Origin: Pratylenchus scribneri
Taxonomy: Eukaryota; Nematoda; Chromadorea; Rhabditida; Pratylenchidae
NCBI GenBank assembly: GCA_030063045.1
Contig: JAQSEB010000004.1
Span: 806,001-870,000, forward strand
Length of the DNA stretch: 64,000 bases
Direction: 5' to 3'
A program made the translations under genes and the position numbers. The notes under the pieces were generated by a model that saw nothing but the letters and a program-made list of their open reading frames with translations, was not told the DNA's origin and ran no database searches. How positions within the stretch are numbered: position 1 is the first letter of the stretch; each line of letters starts with the position of its first letter. This document shows, piece by piece, positions 61,818-64,000 of the stretch.

Positions 61818-62410
61818 ATGAATTCCTGCGGAATACATGGCATTCCCTTGCTCAAATATATTGCCCAATTTTTGGGATGCGAGGAAAGTGCAATACAAGA
61901 AAAGTTGAATCACCCCATGATTTTCGATCGGGTCAATAGATATTTGGGTGGAAAAAAAGTTAGGACAACATATCTGGATCGAAAAGGCGAGCACCATGAA
62001 TTCAATTTTGTGCGACTTTCATTCAAGACCAATTTGGAGCAATATGCTTATGAGGGTTATTTGGGTGTAAACCTTGTCCAGCATTTTTACTGCAAATATA
62101 GGTAAGTTACTCCCATTAAGAAAAAATTGGCTATATTATCCCTTAGAATCCGTTTACAATACCATCGAATGCGCTGCGGCATTGAAATTACCAAATCCGG
62201 GCACAGCAAATACTATCCCCTTGGTTGTACCCATTCCATTTACTAATTCAATCATCTAAAAATTTAGAACTTTTGGAAATACTCCACGAGGGCGAAAAAG
62301 AAAATTGTTCCGACTGTGGACCTGATTCCCCTAGTCCAAATAAATTCAATTGTAATTGCAAAGAATCTGATTATTTTGTGAATTGGTGCAACGGCCTACA
62401 AGCTTGGTAA
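61818..62410 (+). CDS. Stand-alone Argonaute-type PAZ domain protein
   Basis: Exons are 61818-62101, 62147-62223 and 62268-62410 (167 residues). The frame begins MNSCGIHGIPLLKYIAQFLG, then VNRYLGGKKVRTTYLDRKG, EHHEFNFVRLSFKTNLEQYA, YEGYLGVNLVQHFYCKYRIR, LQYHRMRCGIEITKSG and HSKYYPLELLEI. This is the Argonaute PAZ layout: GxxVRTTY strand, basic-aromatic middle, QxFxxKYxIxLxY, and a closing YxPLExxxI. PAZ binds the 3' end of small RNAs. No N, MID or PIWI domain follows; a Cys-rich tail of about 40 residues (ENCSDCGP, FNCNCKES) ends the protein, and a new gene starts two bases later. The final splices are needed to join YYPL to ELLEI. In an Argonaute-rich host such as a nematode, it could sequester small RNAs; that is inference. 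Confidence 0.85.
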
Positions 62411-62411
62411 A

Positions 62412-62828
62412 ATGGCTAAAGAAACAACAACAAAGGCAAATGGCAAAAATGGAAACGGAAATGGTGATCAAATGAACATGCTTGGGATGGCTGGGCCAGA
62501 ATTTCCCGATATTGATTTTGGCCTCTCAACCAATGGCATCACAGTGGCCTGCCCCAAATTATTCAAAACAACAAAATTTTTGCCGTGGGATATTCGTGGA
62601 CCTTTTGCTCATAATGAAGTGGTGGAATGCAACTATGTCATTGAGGCCGATGGATTGATTATCTTTTCCAATCGCTTCAAAAAGGGCAAACACATTAAAT
62701 TCGATGCTCCACTTCTGTTGCGAAAACATGGCAATTTTCGAATGTGCGGGAAAATGCTTCGTCGACCGGAAATGAATGATGCAGCCACCCAAACGGAAAT
62801 CATTATGAACAAAGAACAAAAACCATGA
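62412..62828 (+). CDS. Hypothetical protein of the element, co-transcribed with PAZ
   Basis: Not recognised. The 138-residue intronless frame starts MAKETTTKANGKNGNGNGDQ (disordered), then a folded part with FGLSTNGITVACPKLFKTTK, EVVECNYVIEADGLIIFSNR and HIKFDAPLLLRKHGNFRMCG. Its ATG follows the PAZ stop after one base (TAA-A-ATG), typical of coupled viral genes. Beta-rich content is suggested by the alternating pattern. A link to the PAZ function is possible from position only. Confidence 0.65.
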   Translation: MAKETTTKANGKNGNGNGDQMNMLGMAGPEFPDIDFGLSTNGITVACPKLFKTTKFLPWDIRGPFAHNEVVECNYVIEADGLIIFSNRFKKGKHIKFDAPLLLRKHGNFRMCGKMLRRPEMNDAATQTEIIMNKEQKP

Positions 62829-62922
62829 TTGTCCTCTCCCCACATTTATTTAAAATGATCCTTCTTTTGCTTTTATTAATTTTCCATTTTTTTTATTTTT
62901 AAATTCAGAATAAATATAAACG

Positions 62923-63617
62923 ATGGAAGCCGAAAATGTTGAAACCAATGATTTAAAATTCCCAATCCCCTCAAATATTATTGTCTCGGGCCCGTCAAAT
63001 TCTGGCAAAACCCAATTGGTTTTACGAATCCTTAAGAATGCCAATGAAATGTTCATTCCTCCACCCAAGGCGATTGGTTAGTGGTTAATGTAAAAATGAT
63101 TTATTTCGCACTTTAAGTATGGGCCTATGGCGAATATTCAAGTGTGATTACAGATTTGGAGAAGAGTGGGGTATATGTCCATTCGGGTGTTCCAAGTGAT
63201 GAATGGTTAAGTAAAATTGAGAGACCATTTATCTACGTTTTGGACGATTTAATATGCGATATTGAACAGCGAAAATTGGAGTCCATATTTGTGCGGAATT
63301 CTCATCATCAGCAATTTTGCACGATATTCCTAACCCAGTCACTATTTGACAAGAAGATGCGAATACCTCGAACTAATGCCCATTTTATTTTCTTGTTGAG
63401 ACAGCCCAATGATATGCTTTCAGTTAGGAATTTATCCACACAATTATTCCCAAGGGAAGGAGCATATTTTATTGATGCTTATAAAAAGGCTACCGAGAAG
63501 CCTTATAGTTATTTATTGATTGATTTATTTCCCAATCGCGTGAACCGAAATTTACGATTAAGAAGTCACATTTTCCCAGACGAATATCAAGAAGTGTATT
63601 TACCAAGGAATGGCTAG
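62923..63617 (+). CDS. Genome-packaging ATPase (FtsK/HerA, A32-like)
   Basis: Exons 62923-63076 and 63118-63617 with a 41-nt GT-AG intron. Walker A is IIVSGPSNSGKTQLVLR (about 62980-63030), Walker B is FIYVLDDLICDI (about 63228-63263), and the sensor-like CTIFLTQSLF follows. The spacing and a size of about 217 residues fit the compact packaging ATPases of Mavericks and adintoviruses, which pump DNA into capsids. Both catalytic motifs are intact. The stop overlaps the next ATG by eight bases (ATGGCTAG). Confidence 0.9.
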
Positions 63618-64000
63618 ATCCAGATATAATGGACAGCCTATTGGCCCCCTTATTTTAAAGCATTATCCCTTTCTAAATTCCATTTGTAAATCACGTTCCG
63701 ATAAGAAAAGAAATAAATTGTTGAAAGAGGCAAATCGTGAACAACTTTTATCTTTGGTCGAAGTCTGCCATAATATTTTATCATCAAATTTTAAATTGTC
63801 TGAAAAGCAGAAAAGGAAACTTCTTCCTTTTGCCGATACTGTAAGAAAGTTGGCCAGAGCCCGTTCGGAGAAGAGAGCCAAACAAATCATTTTTGAACAA
63901 CAGACAGGAGAGGGAGGACCGGCAATTTTTGCATCTTTATTAGCACCAGTTTTATTTGAAGCAGCACAGCATTTAATTTCCAGATTTGTCAATAAGAGGA
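63610..64000 (+). CDS. Conserved basic element protein, 5' part
   Basis: The frame starts at ATG 63610, inside the ATPase stop region, and runs off the window without a stop (130 codons seen). It carries MARSRYNGQPIGPLILKHYP, a Lys/Arg-rich helix, LLPFADTVRKLARARSEKRA, and GGPAIFASLLAPVLFEAAQH. The pattern LxPF-LRxLAR-RS followed by a Gly-rich hydrophobic end resembles a small conserved protein of Maverick and adintovirus relatives whose role is not settled. A virion or DNA-associated role is plausible because of its charge. Confidence 0.6.
   Translation, partial: MARSRYNGQPIGPLILKHYPFLNSICKSRSDKKRNKLLKEANREQLLSLVEVCHNILSSNFKLSEKQKRKLLPFADTVRKLARARSEKRAKQIIFEQQTGEGGPAIFASLLAPVLFEAAQHLISRFVNKR

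Larger units (their letters stand above)
48405..64000. mobile_element. Maverick/Polinton or adintovirus-like element (right end outside window)
   Basis: The set family-B DNA polymerase, adenain-like protease, double-jelly-roll major capsid, penton-like minor capsid, pVI/pX-like protein and packaging ATPase is the hallmark of Mavericks/Polintons and adintoviruses. Genes are packed head to tail with overlaps of a few bases (55411-55414, 63610-63617) or a TAA-ATG contact (56095-56098). All core frames are intact on inspection, so the copy looks recent. Unlike free viruses, many genes carry 41-60 nt introns of the host type. No integrase or terminal inverted repeat is visible; both may lie past 64000. 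The left limit is approximate, set by the promoter repeats before the polymerase. Confidence 0.9.

Noticed and set aside
61818..62410. Remnant of a full host Argonaute gene
   Set aside because: The frame ends cleanly after the PAZ domain, the next gene starts two bases later, and flanking genes belong to the virus-like element. No MID or PIWI motif was found downstream.
48405..64000. Free viral contaminant contig instead of an insertion
   Set aside because: It is continuous with host genes on the left and carries short host-type introns, including GC-AG ones. A misjoined assembly cannot be fully excluded from sequence alone.

Overview
The window is nuclear DNA of a nematode, most likely a plant-parasitic tylenchid. 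It is AT-rich, with many 41-60 nt introns, frequent GC-AG introns and tightly packed metazoan genes on both strands. No rRNA, plasmid or bacterial feature was seen. The genus cannot be fixed from the sequence alone. All exon models were built by hand from reading frame, splice-site phase and family motifs.

Region 1 (1-48 kb) is host chromosome. In order: the 3' end of a Kazal-repeat gene; a CUB/C-type-lectin membrane protein; a small acidic protein; a catalytically dead cholinesterase-like membrane protein (-); PIG-S (-); a tetraspanin (-); folliculin-interacting protein FNIP (+); an SLC35B4-type nucleotide-sugar transporter; a HIRA protein without the WD40 half; and a BIRC6/UBC-17-type E2 gene. 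After these come a repeat-rich gap and three unrecognised small genes. Introns and gaps hold minisatellites (two families recur at separate loci), fold-back MITE-like elements and tRNA-derived SINE-like copies.

Region 2 (about 48.4 kb to the right edge) is a Maverick/Polinton or adintovirus-like element, cut by the window end. It encodes a family-B DNA polymerase, adenain-like protease, double-jelly-roll major capsid protein, penton-like minor capsid protein, a pVI/pX-like basic protein, an FtsK/HerA-type packaging ATPase and a conserved basic protein. These genes overlap or abut in virus style, yet several are interrupted by short host-type introns, including GC-AG ones. No integrase or terminal inverted repeat lies in the window.

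The most interesting cargo is at 61.8-62.4 kb: a 167-residue protein that is an Argonaute PAZ domain with no PIWI, MID or N domain. It sits beside a zinc-ribbon-like gene and a repeated promoter motif, TGATGACTCAT followed by TTTCGTAAT, that recurs upstream of the polymerase gene. A virus-like element carrying a free PAZ domain suggests a decoy or suppressor acting on the host small-RNA pathway. That function is inference; the domain and the gene structure are read directly.
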